In this document: positions 31,440 through 40,621 of the stretch, one piece after another | How the letters are laid out: every line of letters begins with the position of its first letter | Numbering within the stretch: the stretch's first letter is position 1 | Assembly (NCBI GenBank): GCA_038229295.1 | Contig: JBBROO010000018.1 | Location: 1-53,489, forward strand | Direction of reading: 5' to 3' | From: JAJPGZ01 sp038229295 | GTDB taxonomy: Bacteria; Verrucomicrobiota; Verrucomicrobiia; Chthoniobacterales; UBA10450 | Length of the DNA: 53,489 nt | Translations under genes and position numbers: made by a program | Notes under the pieces: model-generated | Told to the model about the DNA's origin: nothing | The model's database searches: none | Seen by the model: the letters and a program-made list of their open reading frames with translations, nothing else

Positions 31440-31814
31440 CTACCAGAGTTGCTTGTGTCGATCTAGCCGGTCCCACACTTTTTCCGCCGACTCGATCGGG
31501 ATGGATTGATATTGCGGATCAGATTTTCGTTGCTCGTCACTCAAACGCGTTCGTTGAGCGCGCGCGGTGTTGACCACGTCCCAATAGTCCGAACCGGAAG
31601 CGCGAGCGATAATGATCGGCTCGCGCCAGCCCAGTTCATCGATGATCGGTCCGCCGGTCGCGCGCGGAGCGAGCAGCGAGAATTGACCATCACCGCGCTT
31701 CAAGCGATAGCCGCCGGCGATTTCTTTAAGATCGACACCGAGCAGGTCGAGATCGCACGAGCAGAGAAATATGAACGCCGCCAGAACTCCGATGCGGCAC
31801 CATGTTTTCGACAT
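31440..31814 (-). CDS. Small putative lipoprotein
   Basis: 124 residues from the ATG at 31814. A lipoprotein signal peptide MSKTWCRIGVLAAFIFLCSC ends in a lipobox-like LCSC. The mature part contains DLDLLGVDLKEIAGGYRLKR, GPIIDELGWREPIIIARASG and SDYWDVVNTARAQRTRLSDE. The function is not recognised. Longer upstream frame sequence overlaps asnS and is excluded. It lies 4 bases after asnS and 16 bases before the cyclase gene in the same direction, so all three may be co-transcribed. A 10-mer encodes GVDLKE. Confidence 0.7.
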   Translation of the reverse strand: MSKTWCRIGVLAAFIFLCSCDLDLLGVDLKEIAGGYRLKRGDGQFSLLAPRATGGPIIDELGWREPIIIARASGSDYWDVVNTARAQRTRLSDEQRKSDPQYQSIPIESAEKVWDRLDRHKQLW

Positions 31815-31818
31815 TGGT

Positions 31819-33207
31819 TTAAAACTCCGCGCTGCCGGGCGTACGCGCGAACGGAATAACGTCGCGAATATTTGCAACGCCGGTGACGAACATAAGCATG
31901 CGTTCAAAGCCGAGACCGAAGCCGGAATGCGGCACCGTGCCGTAGCGGCGAAGATCGACATACCATTTGTAATCGGCCGGATTCATTTTGTGCCGGCGCA
32001 TGTTCGCTTCCAGAATTTCGAGCCGCTCTTCGCGTTGACTGCCGCCGACGATTTCACCGATGCCGGGAACGAGCAGGTCCATCGCCGTGACCGTTTTGTC
32101 GTCATCGTTCAGTCGCATGTAAAACGGTTTGATCTCTTTTGGATAATTGAAAACCGTGACCGGACATTTGAAATGTTTTTCGGTCAGCCAGCGCTCGTGT
32201 TCCGATTGCAGATTTAGTCCGTACTCGACCGGGAATTCGAATTTTTCTCCGCTCTTTTTCAGAAGATCGACAGCGTCGGTGTAAGCGAGGCGCTGAAACG
32301 GCCGCTCGAGAACGAAGTCGAGGCGCGCGATTAATTCCTTATCCACAAACTTCGCGAAGAGGTTGAGCTCTTCTTCGCACGTCGATTGAATATCGTAGAC
32401 GAGATACTTCACGATCTGCTCGGCCAGATCCATGTCGCCATTCAAATCGCAGAACGCCATCTCCGGCTCGATCATCCAGAATTCGTTCGCGTGTCGTGAA
32501 GTGTTCGAGTTCTCCGCGCGGAAGGTCGGGCCGAATGTGTAAACCTTCGACAGCGCGCAGGCGAAAGCTTCGGCTTCGAGTTGACCGCTGACCGTGAGAT
32601 AAGTCTGGCGCGCGAAAAAATCTTTGGCGTAATCAATTTCGCCCTCCTTCGTTTTCGGCGGATTTTTTGGATCGACAGTGCTGACGCGAAATAATTCGCC
32701 CGCGCCTTCGCAATCGCTTCCGGTGATAATAGGCGTGTGGACGTAAACAAATCCGCGCTCCTGAAAAAATTGATGAATCGCGAAGGCGAGGCGACTGCGC
32801 ACGCGGAAAACGCAGCCGAAAAGATTTGAGCGCGGACGCAGGTGAGCAATCTCGCGCAGAAATTCCGGGGTGTGCCCTTTCTTCTGTAGCGGATACGAGT
32901 CATCCGCCAGACCGACGATGTCGATCTTGCACGCGATCACTTCCCAAGTCTGGCCTTTGCCCTGCGACGCGACGAGTTCGCCCTCGACATTGATCGAAGC
33001 GCCAGTCGTTAGACGCTGGATCTCCGCATAATTCGCCAGCGAATCCCTGGCGATGATCTGCAAATTGCGCAGACAAGATCCGTCATTCAGTTCGATGAAC
33101 GAAAAATCTTTCGAGTCTCGCCGCGTCCGCACCCAGCCTTGCACGAGGATCTCCGAAGCCGCCCCCGTTTTGTTGAGCGCATGTTTTACAGAAGTCGGCG
33201 AATTCAT
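31819..33207 (-). CDS. asnS: Asparaginyl-tRNA synthetase
   Basis: 462 residues. An N-terminal OB-fold anticodon-binding domain (about 20-105; VQGWVRTRRDSKDFSFIELN) is followed by a class II core with motif 2 FGPTFRAENSNTSRHANEFW, EPEMAFCDLNGDM, and motif 3 HSGFGLGFERMLMFVTGVAN. FRAENSNTSRH with the absence of the AspRS GAD insertion identifies AsnRS. It attaches asparagine directly, so GatB in this genome is probably needed for glutamine only. A half REP-like sequence (ATTCGCTCGGGATGACAATG) lies just upstream of the start. Four 10-mers and several GTTAG words occur inside. Confidence 0.96.
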   Translation of the reverse strand: MNSPTSVKHALNKTGAASEILVQGWVRTRRDSKDFSFIELNDGSCLRNLQIIARDSLANYAEIQRLTTGASINVEGELVASQGKGQTWEVIACKIDIVGLADDSYPLQKKGHTPEFLREIAHLRPRSNLFGCVFRVRSRLAFAIHQFFQERGFVYVHTPIITGSDCEGAGELFRVSTVDPKNPPKTKEGEIDYAKDFFARQTYLTVSGQLEAEAFACALSKVYTFGPTFRAENSNTSRHANEFWMIEPEMAFCDLNGDMDLAEQIVKYLVYDIQSTCEEELNLFAKFVDKELIARLDFVLERPFQRLAYTDAVDLLKKSGEKFEFPVEYGLNLQSEHERWLTEKHFKCPVTVFNYPKEIKPFYMRLNDDDKTVTAMDLLVPGIGEIVGGSQREERLEILEANMRRHKMNPADYKWYVDLRRYGTVPHSGFGLGFERMLMFVTGVANIRDVIPFARTPGSAEF

Positions 33208-33226
33208 TCGCTCGGGATGACAATGG

Positions 33227-35182
33227 CTAGCTTAGCGGCAACCAATTCCCGGGTTGCGGGAGCGGCTTGCCGCCGTTGAGCGAAAGATAAGTGTATTCCT
33301 GCAGCAGCCGCTCGTAATCGGACAGAAGTTTCATGGCATCGTTAGGCTTGAGAAAGTCGGTTTTGATGGCGGCATCGACCTGCGTCTTCAACAAGCGCAT
33401 GAGCTCGACTTTGTCCCACTGCGTCATGGCCAGCACTTCGCCGATAGTGCTGCCTTCGATCACTTCTTCAATGTACCAACCAGATTCCTCGTCCGGATCA
33501 AGAAAGATGTGCACTTCGGTGACACGCCCGAACAAATTGTGCAGATCGCCCATGATGTCCTGATACGCGCCGACCATGAAGACGCCGAGGTAATAATTTT
33601 CGCCGGGGATGATGCGATGCAGCGGGAGCGTGTCGCGCACGTCCTGGAGATCAGTGAACTTCGAGACCTTCCCGTCCGAGTCGCAGGTGATGTCGACGAT
33701 CATGCCGTTGCGGTCCGGCGCGGTCGTTAGGCGATGGATCGGCATGATCGGGAACAATTGCCCGAGGGCCCAATGATCGAGGAGCGATTGGAAGACGGAG
33801 AAATTGCAGATGTATTGATCGGCCAGCGAAGTCTCGAGCTGTTTCACTTCTTCGGGAGTGAAACGCAGACCGCGATGCATGTTCACGATCTGCTGCGCGA
33901 GCTGCCAATACACCGTGTCGATCTTCGCTTTCGATTCGAGGTCGAGCAGGCCAAGATCGAACGTCTGCTGCGATTCCTCCTTGATCTGCTGAATGTCGTG
34001 CAGACTTTCGATGCGATTGCCGCGCTTGAGGCGCTGTTTGATATCGAGAATGTCGCTGACGAGTTTGTGATCCTTCTCGGCCGCCTCGACTTTCAATTTG
34101 GGCGCCGTCTTCTCGATGGAACTAAACGCCTCGACCACGAGCACGGAATGATGCGCGACGATGGCACGGCCGCCTTCATTGACGATGGACGGATGCGGCA
34201 CGCCTTCAGAATCGCACACGTCCATGATGTTCCAGACGACGTCGTTGGCGTATTCCTGCAACGAATAGTTAGCCGAGCTGTCGAAGTCGCTGCCCGATCC
34301 GTCATAATCAACTCCGAGTCCGCCGCCGACATCGAGATAACCAAGTTCGTGTCCAAGCTTCGCCATCTTCGCGTAGTAACGCGCGGCTTCGCGCACCGCG
34401 CGTTTGATTGTCGAAATGTCCGGGACCTGCGAGCCGACGTGGAAATGAACGAGCTTCAAACAATGCGCGAGTCCGGCCGCTTTGAGCATTTCACTCGCGG
34501 CCACAAGACTGGTCGTATCGAGACCAAACTTCGCATTCTCGCCGCCACTCGGCGCCCATTTGCCGGCGCCTTTGCTGTAAAGCCGAACGCGAATCCCAAT
34601 GTACGGTTCGACGCCGACTTCTTTGGCCGCGCGGATGGTTTGCTCGAGCTCCTCTAATTTCTCGACGACGATGACGACGGATTTGCCAAGCTTTCGCCCC
34701 ATCAACGCGATGCGGATGTAAGCCTTGTCCTTGTATCCATTGCAAATAATGAGGCTCTCCCCGTCCTTGTGCATGGCCAGCGCCGCGACCAATTCCGGTT
34801 TGCTCCCGGCTTCTAATCCGAAATGAAATTGCTGGCCGGCATCGACGATCTCTTCGATCACTTCGCGCAGTTGATTGACCTTAATCGGGAAAACGCCGCG
34901 AAAATTATTTTTGTAACCAAACTCGGTGATGGCGGACTGAAATGCGCGGTTGATCGATTCGACGCGATGCCGCAGCAAATCTTGAAAGCGAATGACGAGC
35001 GGAAAACTGAGCCCGCGCGTGCGCGCTTCGTTAACGACTTCCAGGATGTCGATCTTGCCGCCATTTTCCTGTAACGGCGTGGCCACGACGTTACCTTTAT
35101 CGTTGATCGAAAAATATCCGCAGCCCCATCCATCCACATTGTAAGTGGAGATGGCGGACTCGACGTCCCAGTCGTTTTTCAT
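33227..35182 (-). CDS. speA: Biosynthetic arginine decarboxylase
   Basis: 651 residues from the ATG at 35182, the normal SpeA length (about 630-660). Start MKNDWDVESAISTYNVDGWG. PLP-barrel: RGVFPIKVNQLREVIEEI carries the Schiff-base lysine, with GLEAGSKPELVAALA, LVHFHVGSQVPD and GYLDVGGGLGVDYDGSGSD. The second domain has VNEGGRAIVAHHSVLVVEAF, and the C-terminus DILIMIDGLFGRVTEVHIF-like segment binds the next subunit. It converts arginine to agmatine for polyamine synthesis. An in-frame ATG at 35224 is a weaker start. asnS follows 20 bases downstream in the same direction... its own start at 33207 lies just after this stop. Confidence 0.95.
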   Translation of the reverse strand: MKNDWDVESAISTYNVDGWGCGYFSINDKGNVVATPLQENGGKIDILEVVNEARTRGLSFPLVIRFQDLLRHRVESINRAFQSAITEFGYKNNFRGVFPIKVNQLREVIEEIVDAGQQFHFGLEAGSKPELVAALAMHKDGESLIICNGYKDKAYIRIALMGRKLGKSVVIVVEKLEELEQTIRAAKEVGVEPYIGIRVRLYSKGAGKWAPSGGENAKFGLDTTSLVAASEMLKAAGLAHCLKLVHFHVGSQVPDISTIKRAVREAARYYAKMAKLGHELGYLDVGGGLGVDYDGSGSDFDSSANYSLQEYANDVVWNIMDVCDSEGVPHPSIVNEGGRAIVAHHSVLVVEAFSSIEKTAPKLKVEAAEKDHKLVSDILDIKQRLKRGNRIESLHDIQQIKEESQQTFDLGLLDLESKAKIDTVYWQLAQQIVNMHRGLRFTPEEVKQLETSLADQYICNFSVFQSLLDHWALGQLFPIMPIHRLTTAPDRNGMIVDITCDSDGKVSKFTDLQDVRDTLPLHRIIPGENYYLGVFMVGAYQDIMGDLHNLFGRVTEVHIFLDPDEESGWYIEEVIEGSTIGEVLAMTQWDKVELMRLLKTQVDAAIKTDFLKPNDAMKLLSDYERLLQEYTYLSLNGGKPLPQPGNWLPLS

Positions 35183-35297
35183 TTCCGTTCGGCGTGCGGC
35201 ATGAACCGCAGAGCGCATGATCAATCTTCGCGCTGAACATGCAAGCCGGTTTCAAAAATTTTGACGAAAAACTTATTCACAAATCGCGGCGTCGCTA

Positions 35298-35384
35298 TCG
35301 TTGTAGCTGCCGCCGTCACTGGCGGCAGAAGCGGTGCGTATCGATTTCACATCCTGCCGCCAGAGACTGCGGCAGCTACAACAA
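35298..35384. repeat. Inverted-repeat hairpin of the GTTGTAGCTGCCGCC family, copy 1
   Basis: Left arm GTTGTAGCTGCCGCCGTCAC followed by TGGCGGCAG. Right arm CTGCCGCCAGAGACTGCGGC followed by AGCTACAAC. The arms are about 30 bases, nested so that each arm also folds on itself (CTGCCGCC with GGCGGCAG). It fills the gap between divergent speA and the DUF151 gene. Copies: 46212-46292 (complete) and 46521-46554 (single arm). Confidence 0.8.
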
Positions 35385-35422
35385 TTTGTTTTTCGGATGT
35401 GGACGGGTAGCGTTTCCGCGGG

Positions 35423-35908
35423 ATGAACAAAACGGTCATCGAGGTGCAAGTGCGCGCAGTTTTGCCGACGAGCGGAGGGTGCGCCGTATTTTTGGGGAAC
35501 AACGACAAAGTGTTCATCATCTATGTCGATCAAACCGTCGGCAGCGCCATCACCATGTTCATGCGCGATATTTCCAAGGAGCGTCCGCTCACGCACGATC
35601 TCATCGCGCATTTGATGACTGCGCTCGGCGCGAAAGTGGAGCGCGTCATTATTAATGACCTGAAAAACGCGACCTATTATGCGCGCATGATCATCGCGGC
35701 CGAGAATGAAGTGCAGCAGAAAAAAATTATCGAGCTAGATGGACGCCCGAGTGATTGCATCGCCATGGCCACGCAACAAAAAGCGCCGATCTATGTGAGC
35801 CAGGAAGTTTGGGACGAAGTCGACGACATGAGCGACGTGCTGCGCAAAATGGAAGAGGATGGGCTCAAGCCTGATCCGGAAGCAGAATCAGCCGAAGAAG
35901 AAGAATAA
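35423..35908 (+). CDS. Bifunctional nuclease family (DUF151) protein
   Basis: 161 residues. Core motifs: EVQVRAVLPTSGGCAVFLGN, FIIYVDQTVGSAITMFMRDI, RPLTHDLIAHLMTALGAKVE, RVIINDLKNATYYARMIIAA, and IELDGRPSDCIAMATQQKAP with the invariant DARPSDAIALA-like block. An acidic tail (EAESAEEEE) ends the protein. Characterised plant and Thermotoga relatives have DNase/RNase activity. It is divergent from speA. A variant 10-mer (TAGATCGAC) lies just after the stop at 35912. Confidence 0.88.
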   Translation: MNKTVIEVQVRAVLPTSGGCAVFLGNNDKVFIIYVDQTVGSAITMFMRDISKERPLTHDLIAHLMTALGAKVERVIINDLKNATYYARMIIAAENEVQQKKIIELDGRPSDCIAMATQQKAPIYVSQEVWDEVDDMSDVLRKMEEDGLKPDPEAESAEEEE

Positions 35909-35954
35909 CGTTAGATCGACATCGTCATCTCGCGGCGCCGTCGGCGGTGAACTT

Positions 35955-37724
35955 TTAGCCTAACAAATCGCCGTAGTGCTGGTTCGCCAGGTCCAAACAG
36001 CGCGCTAAAATTTCTGATCCCGTGTTCAGCGTCAGGCTCTCTTCGATCAATCGCTGGCATTCCGGCACGGCCAGGGCTTGTACCGCGCGTTTCACCCGCG
36101 GCACCGAACTCGCGCCCACGCTCAGTTCGTCCATTCCCAATCCGATGAGCAGCGGACTCAGCGCGATGTCGCCGGCCATTTCTCCGCAAACTCCCACCCA
36201 GATGTTATGGGCGTGCGCGGCGTCGGCGACCATCTTGAGCAAGCGCAACACCGCCGGATGCGTCGGCTCGTACAGATGCGCGATCCTTTCGTTCATGCGA
36301 TCGACCGCGATGGCGTATTGAATCAAATCGTTCGTGCCGATGCTGAAAAAATCGACTTCGCGTGCGAGCATGTCGGCCGAAATCGCGGCGCTTGGAATTT
36401 CAATCATCGCGCCGACTTCCGTCGCTTCGCTGAACTCGCTCCCCGATTTGCCGAGCTCTTCTTTGCATTCATCTAAGATCGACATCGCACGCCGTAGTTC
36501 GTCTAACCCGGAGATCATCGGGAACATGATTTTCACATTTCCGATCACACTCGCGCGCAGGATGGCGCGCAACTGCGCTTTGAAGATGTCGATGTTTTCG
36601 AGGCAAAAACGAATGGCGCGCCAGCCAAGAAACGGATTCAATTCGTCGGGCACATCCACCACGCCACTCGCGACCTTGTCGCCGCCGAGGTCAAACGTGC
36701 GAATGATGAGCGGATCAGGGGCGACGCGCTCCGCCACTTTGCGATACGTTTGGTATTGCTCTTCTTCCGAAGGCAACGTGTCGCGATTCAAATAAAGAAA
36801 CTCGGTGCGATAAAGGCCGATTCCTTCGGCGCCATTCGCCGCGACCGCATCGACATCGCCGGGCAATTCGATGTTCGCTGACAAAACAATGTGGCGGCCA
36901 TCGCGCGTGGTCGATTTTGTTTCGCGCAGTTGTTGCAACTGCGTCACCACTTTCGCGCGGCGAGTTTCGATCTCGCCGTAATGCGCGAGTGTTTCCGGCG
37001 TTGGATCGACAATCACCAATCCGCCCCCGCCATCGAGTAGCACCTGTTGTCCGGTCTCAAGTTTTTCGGTGACGTCGTGCAATCCGACGACCGCGGGAAT
37101 TTCTAACGAGCGCGCCATGATCGCCGTGTGCGAAGTGCGGCTGCCCAAATCAGTCGCGATGCCAAGCACGCGCTCGCGGTTCATCATCGCCGTGTCCGAC
37201 GGCGCGAGATTATGCGCCACCAGAATGTGCGGCTCGACCATGCTCAACACCTGGCGCGGCGCTTTGCCCTGCAAATTTCGCACGACCCGCCGCGTCACAT
37301 CTTCAATGTCCATCGCGCGCTCGCGCAAATATGGATCGTCGATCTTGCTTAACGTCTCCGCATAACCGCTCGCGACTTCCTGGAACACCCATTCGACATT
37401 GCAGAGATCGCTTTCCAATTTCCGCAAGACTTCATCGATCAGCGTCCGGTCTTCGACCACCAGCAAATGGGCATCGAAAATCGCCGCGTCCTTTGCGCCG
37501 ATCGATTCCGCAATGCGCTGTTGCATCTCCAGAATTTGCATGCGCGTTTGAATCAACGCCGCTTCGAAACGCCCGATCTCTTCGCCGATCTGCTCTTGCT
37601 TGATCGCATAACGAGCGACGTCGTCGTGATCGTCACGCACCACATGGATAATGCCGCGGGCGATGCCGGGAGATGCACCCGCGCCGCGAAAACGAATTTC
37701 CTTTTGTGCGCTATCGTCGCTCAT
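35955..37724 (-). CDS. ptsI: Phosphoenolpyruvate-protein phosphotransferase (Enzyme I)
   Basis: 589 residues. The N-terminal HPr-binding helical domain is followed by the swivelling His domain, with His199 in DLGSRTSHTAIMARSLEIPA. The C-terminal PEP barrel has GIGLYRTEFLYLNRDTLPSE, RTFDLGGDK, MIEIPSAAISADMLAREVDF, FSIGTNDLIQYAIAVDRMNE and the active-site Cys in VCGEMAGD. Enzyme I passes phosphate from PEP to HPr. ptsH lies upstream by 50 bases and hprK beyond it, all on one strand. No EII permease gene is present, suggesting a regulatory phosphorelay rather than sugar uptake. Confidence 0.95.
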   Translation of the reverse strand: MSDDSAQKEIRFRGAGASPGIARGIIHVVRDDHDDVARYAIKQEQIGEEIGRFEAALIQTRMQILEMQQRIAESIGAKDAAIFDAHLLVVEDRTLIDEVLRKLESDLCNVEWVFQEVASGYAETLSKIDDPYLRERAMDIEDVTRRVVRNLQGKAPRQVLSMVEPHILVAHNLAPSDTAMMNRERVLGIATDLGSRTSHTAIMARSLEIPAVVGLHDVTEKLETGQQVLLDGGGGLVIVDPTPETLAHYGEIETRRAKVVTQLQQLRETKSTTRDGRHIVLSANIELPGDVDAVAANGAEGIGLYRTEFLYLNRDTLPSEEEQYQTYRKVAERVAPDPLIIRTFDLGGDKVASGVVDVPDELNPFLGWRAIRFCLENIDIFKAQLRAILRASVIGNVKIMFPMISGLDELRRAMSILDECKEELGKSGSEFSEATEVGAMIEIPSAAISADMLAREVDFFSIGTNDLIQYAIAVDRMNERIAHLYEPTHPAVLRLLKMVADAAHAHNIWVGVCGEMAGDIALSPLLIGLGMDELSVGASSVPRVKRAVQALAVPECQRLIEESLTLNTGSEILARCLDLANQHYGDLLG

Positions 37725-37774
37725 CCAGTTGCGAGCCTAACGCCGATGTCAACGCGCGCGAAAATTTTTCGCAG

Positions 37775-38086
37775 CTAATCTTCGTTAAAGCGCGACTTAA
37801 TTAACTCTTCCAGCTCCGCGATCGCCTTGTCCGCATCCGGTCCTTCGCAACGAATCTTCAATTTCGATCCCTGTCCCGCCGCCAGCATCATCAGCCCCAT
37901 AATGCTTTTTCCATTCACCTCTTCGCCTTCCTTCGACACCCAGATTTCGCAGCGGTAACGGCTGGCAATGCGAACGAACATCGCCGCCGGCCGCGCGTGC
38001 AGACCGAGGCGGTTCACGATCGGAATTTCCTTCTCGATCTTTTGTCCGCGGCCGACGCCGCCACCTCTGCGATTCAGTAAACCCAT
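37775..38086 (-). CDS. ptsH: HPr phosphocarrier protein
   Basis: 103 residues. A 17-residue basic/Gly-rich N-terminal extension (MGLLNRRGGGVGRGQK) precedes a normal HPr. His30 in IVNRLGLHARPAAMFV is the Enzyme I site, and Ser61 in VNGKSIMGLMMLAAGQGS is the HprK site. Both sites are kept, so HPr can be controlled by PEP through Enzyme I and by ATP through HprK. The extension may alter targeting; an alternative start is not obvious. The ATG is preceded within 4 bases by one 10-mer, and a second copy lies 16 bases further (38090 and 38106), a tandem pair unique in this window. Confidence 0.93.
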   Translation of the reverse strand: MGLLNRRGGGVGRGQKIEKEIPIVNRLGLHARPAAMFVRIASRYRCEIWVSKEGEEVNGKSIMGLMMLAAGQGSKLKIRCEGPDADKAIAELEELIKSRFNED

Positions 38087-38101
38087 TATGTCGATCTTAC
38101 G

Positions 38102-39097
38102 TTATGTCGATCTTGGCTCCATCATACTGAGCAATTTTGTATTGAAAGCTACCGCGCTGTTTTGTCCGAGCCCTTTCAACTTCTGGTCCATCGCCGCCAC
38201 TTCGATCAACCGCGCGATGTCGCGCCCCGGTCGTACCGGAATCGTCACATGCGGCACCGGCAGCGCGAGGATTTCGTAAAATTCCTGATCGAGTCCGGTG
38301 CGATCGACCTCTTCGATTTCCTGCCAATCCTGCAACGTCACCACCAGATCGAGCCGTTTCTCGGTGCGAATGCTGCCGATCCCGAAAATATTCGCCACAT
38401 TGATAATCCCGATGCCGCGCACTTCCATGTGATTGCGCGTCAGCTCCGGCGCCGTCGCCATGAGTTCGCGGCCCTCGAGCGAAGTGATGCGCGTGACATC
38501 GTCCGCGACCAGACTGTAACCGCGCTCGATTAATCCGAGCACGCATTCGCTCTTGCCGATGCCGCTCGCGCCGCGAATCAAAACGCCGACGCCAAGAATA
38601 TCGACCATGCTGCCGAACTCGGTCACCGTCGGCGAGAAATCAACTTCCAGCGCGATCGTCGCCGCGTTGATGAACTTCATCGTGATCATCGGCGTGCGAA
38701 ACACGGCGATCTTTTCCTCGACCGCCACCTGAAGTAATCCCGGATCGAGATGGAAACCGCGCGAGATGACGATGCACGGGATTTTTTGCGCGCAAAGATC
38801 GCGAAACCGTTTTACGCGCGTTTTCACCGGCAAACTTTTCAGATACGTGCTTTCGGCTGCGCCCAGGACTTGCACGCGTTTCTCCGCGAAATAACTGAAG
38901 AAACCCGACAGCGCGAGACCGGGACGATTGATGGTCGGCTCGCGGATCTTGCGATGAAATCCGACACGCGGCCCATCCAGTTTCATTTGCAACGTCTCGG
39001 CGTGCGAAGTGTAGAAACTTTCCACCGTCACTACCGGCACACTTTTGCGCTGAGCGCTCGCCGAAGTAATGGTCTGGGTTCCAGGTCGATCGCTCAT
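38102..39097 (-). CDS. hprK: HPr kinase/phosphorylase
   Basis: 331 residues from the ATG at 39097; an ATG at 39163 is also in frame. An N-terminal MurE-like domain precedes a Walker A motif VLIRGASGIGKSECVLGLIE (about residues 172-191). The family signature follows: ERGYSLVADDVTRIT, MEVRGIGIINVANIFGIGSI and the HprK capping motif region. It phosphorylates and dephosphorylates Ser61 of HPr. The last codons (PRST, stop) are formed by the iterated 10-mer. It is the first gene of the hprK-ptsH-ptsI set, as in the regulatory PTS clusters of many Gram-negative bacteria. It is divergent from the PLP decarboxylase gene, 60 bases apart. Confidence 0.95.
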   Translation of the reverse strand: MSDRPGTQTITSASAQRKSVPVVTVESFYTSHAETLQMKLDGPRVGFHRKIREPTINRPGLALSGFFSYFAEKRVQVLGAAESTYLKSLPVKTRVKRFRDLCAQKIPCIVISRGFHLDPGLLQVAVEEKIAVFRTPMITMKFINAATIALEVDFSPTVTEFGSMVDILGVGVLIRGASGIGKSECVLGLIERGYSLVADDVTRITSLEGRELMATAPELTRNHMEVRGIGIINVANIFGIGSIRTEKRLDLVVTLQDWQEIEEVDRTGLDQEFYEILALPVPHVTIPVRPGRDIARLIEVAAMDQKLKGLGQNSAVAFNTKLLSMMEPRST

Positions 39098-39157
39098 CAG
39101 CGATTTCACTTCTAACGCGGATGCGGAGTGATTTCCAATTCGCAGTGACGCGCGTCG

Positions 39158-40621
39158 ATGCAATTGTTAGTCGCGATGCATAATCTCGATCCTTCGCCGG
39201 ATGAAATTCAGCAGTGGGGCGACGCCGCCATTGAAACCATGGCGAACTATCTTGGTTCGATCCGCGACCGGCGGCTTTATCCGAACACCAATTCCTCGGA
39301 CATTCGCGAGCGACTGGATCGCGCCTTGCCTAACGAAGGGTCCGGCTTCGACGCTCTGCTGGAAATTTTTCGAGATGCGATTGTCGATCTTAGCCGGCAC
39401 AACGGCCATCCGCGCATGTTCGGCTACGTGCAATCACCCGGCACTGCCATTGCCGCCTTCGCCGATCTACTCGCCTCGATGTTGAACGCCAATTTGACCG
39501 CGTGGCGTTCGGCGCCGGCCGCGGTCGAGCTCGAGCGCCTAACGATTGACTGGATAAAACAAATTCTCGGTTACGATTCGAATGCCGCTGGATTATTTGT
39601 CAGCGGCGGTTCGATGGCGAATTTGTTTGCGCTTGCCGCCGCGCGCCGCGCGAAAGCGCCGCCAGATTTTCCGAACCAAGGCGCGCGCGTCTTCACACAA
39701 ACGATGCGCGTTTACGCCTCGACCGAAACGCATCATTCCATCGCCAAGGCGGCGGCGTTGCTCGGCATCGGCCGCGAAAACGTTCGCGAAGTGCATGTCG
39801 ATCTTCGCTGCAAGATCGACATCGACGATCTCATCGCGAAAATCACCGCAGATTTAGAAGCCGGTTATCTTCCTTTTTGCATCGTCGCGAATGCCGGCAC
39901 GGTCATGACCGGCGCGTTCGATTCGCTCACCGAAATCGCGGCCGTCGCCAAAACATTCAATCTTTGGATGCATGTCGACGCTTGCTACGGCGGTTTCGCC
40001 ACGCTCGCCCCATCCGTTAGGCCTTTGTTCGCCGCCATCGCTCAAGCCGATTCCGTCGCGCTCGATCCGCACAAGTGGCTTTATCTCCCGGTCGATTGCG
40101 GCTGCGTTTTGTATCGCGATCCAGCAACAGCCCGCGCCACTTTCGCACATGATGCTGACTACACGCGCGTCATCGCGCACGAAGCCGATGAAGCGTTCGC
40201 CTTCTGGGATTACGGCCCCGAACTCTCGCGCCGTTTTCGCGCGCTCAAAGTCTGGATGCAACTCAAAGCCGTCGGTTGCCGTGCGCTTGGCGCCGCCGTC
40301 GAGAACGATCTCGCGTGTGCACGTCACCTCGAACAACTCGTGCAAGCGAGCGACGATTTCGAAATGCTCGCGCCAGTTGAGTTGTCGATCTTTTGCTTTC
40401 GTCATCGACCACCCGGCCTAACGAACGAACAACTCGACGCGCATAACGAACGTTTGCTCGTCGAACTGCAACGCGACGGCAGTTCGTATCTCTCAAACGC
40501 GCTCATCAATGGCCGCTTCGCTTTGCGCGGCTGCGTCATGAATTACCGCACCACCCCGCGCGACATGGAGATTTTGCTGGAAGATTTGCGACGCGTCGCA
40601 AGATCGACATCTACATCTTGA
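39158..40621 (+). CDS. PLP-dependent aromatic-L-amino-acid/glutamate-type decarboxylase
   Basis: 487 residues; an ATG at 39176 is an alternative start. Group II decarboxylase motifs: RHNGHPRMFGYVQSPGTAIA, LFVSGGSMANLFALAAARRA, TETHHSIAKAAALLGIG, VANAGTVMTGAFDSL, MHVDACYGGFATLAPS, and DPHKWLYLPVDCGCVLYRDP with the Schiff-base Lys. Overall it resembles aromatic amino acid decarboxylases (tryptophan, tyrosine, DOPA). The amine product cannot be named from sequence. The C-terminus (RRVARSTSTS) is encoded by an iterated 10-mer, and the end overlaps the convergent lptB gene by 11 bases. Four 10-mers and four CCTAACG words lie within this gene. Confidence 0.88.
   Translation: MQLLVAMHNLDPSPDEIQQWGDAAIETMANYLGSIRDRRLYPNTNSSDIRERLDRALPNEGSGFDALLEIFRDAIVDLSRHNGHPRMFGYVQSPGTAIAAFADLLASMLNANLTAWRSAPAAVELERLTIDWIKQILGYDSNAAGLFVSGGSMANLFALAAARRAKAPPDFPNQGARVFTQTMRVYASTETHHSIAKAAALLGIGRENVREVHVDLRCKIDIDDLIAKITADLEAGYLPFCIVANAGTVMTGAFDSLTEIAAVAKTFNLWMHVDACYGGFATLAPSVRPLFAAIAQADSVALDPHKWLYLPVDCGCVLYRDPATARATFAHDADYTRVIAHEADEAFAFWDYGPELSRRFRALKVWMQLKAVGCRALGAAVENDLACARHLEQLVQASDDFEMLAPVELSIFCFRHRPPGLTNEQLDAHNERLLVELQRDGSSYLSNALINGRFALRGCVMNYRTTPRDMEILLEDLRRVARSTSTS

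Noticed and set aside
33734..34657. Long + strand open frame of 307 codons
   Set aside because: Antisense to arginine decarboxylase; composition is that of a shadow frame.
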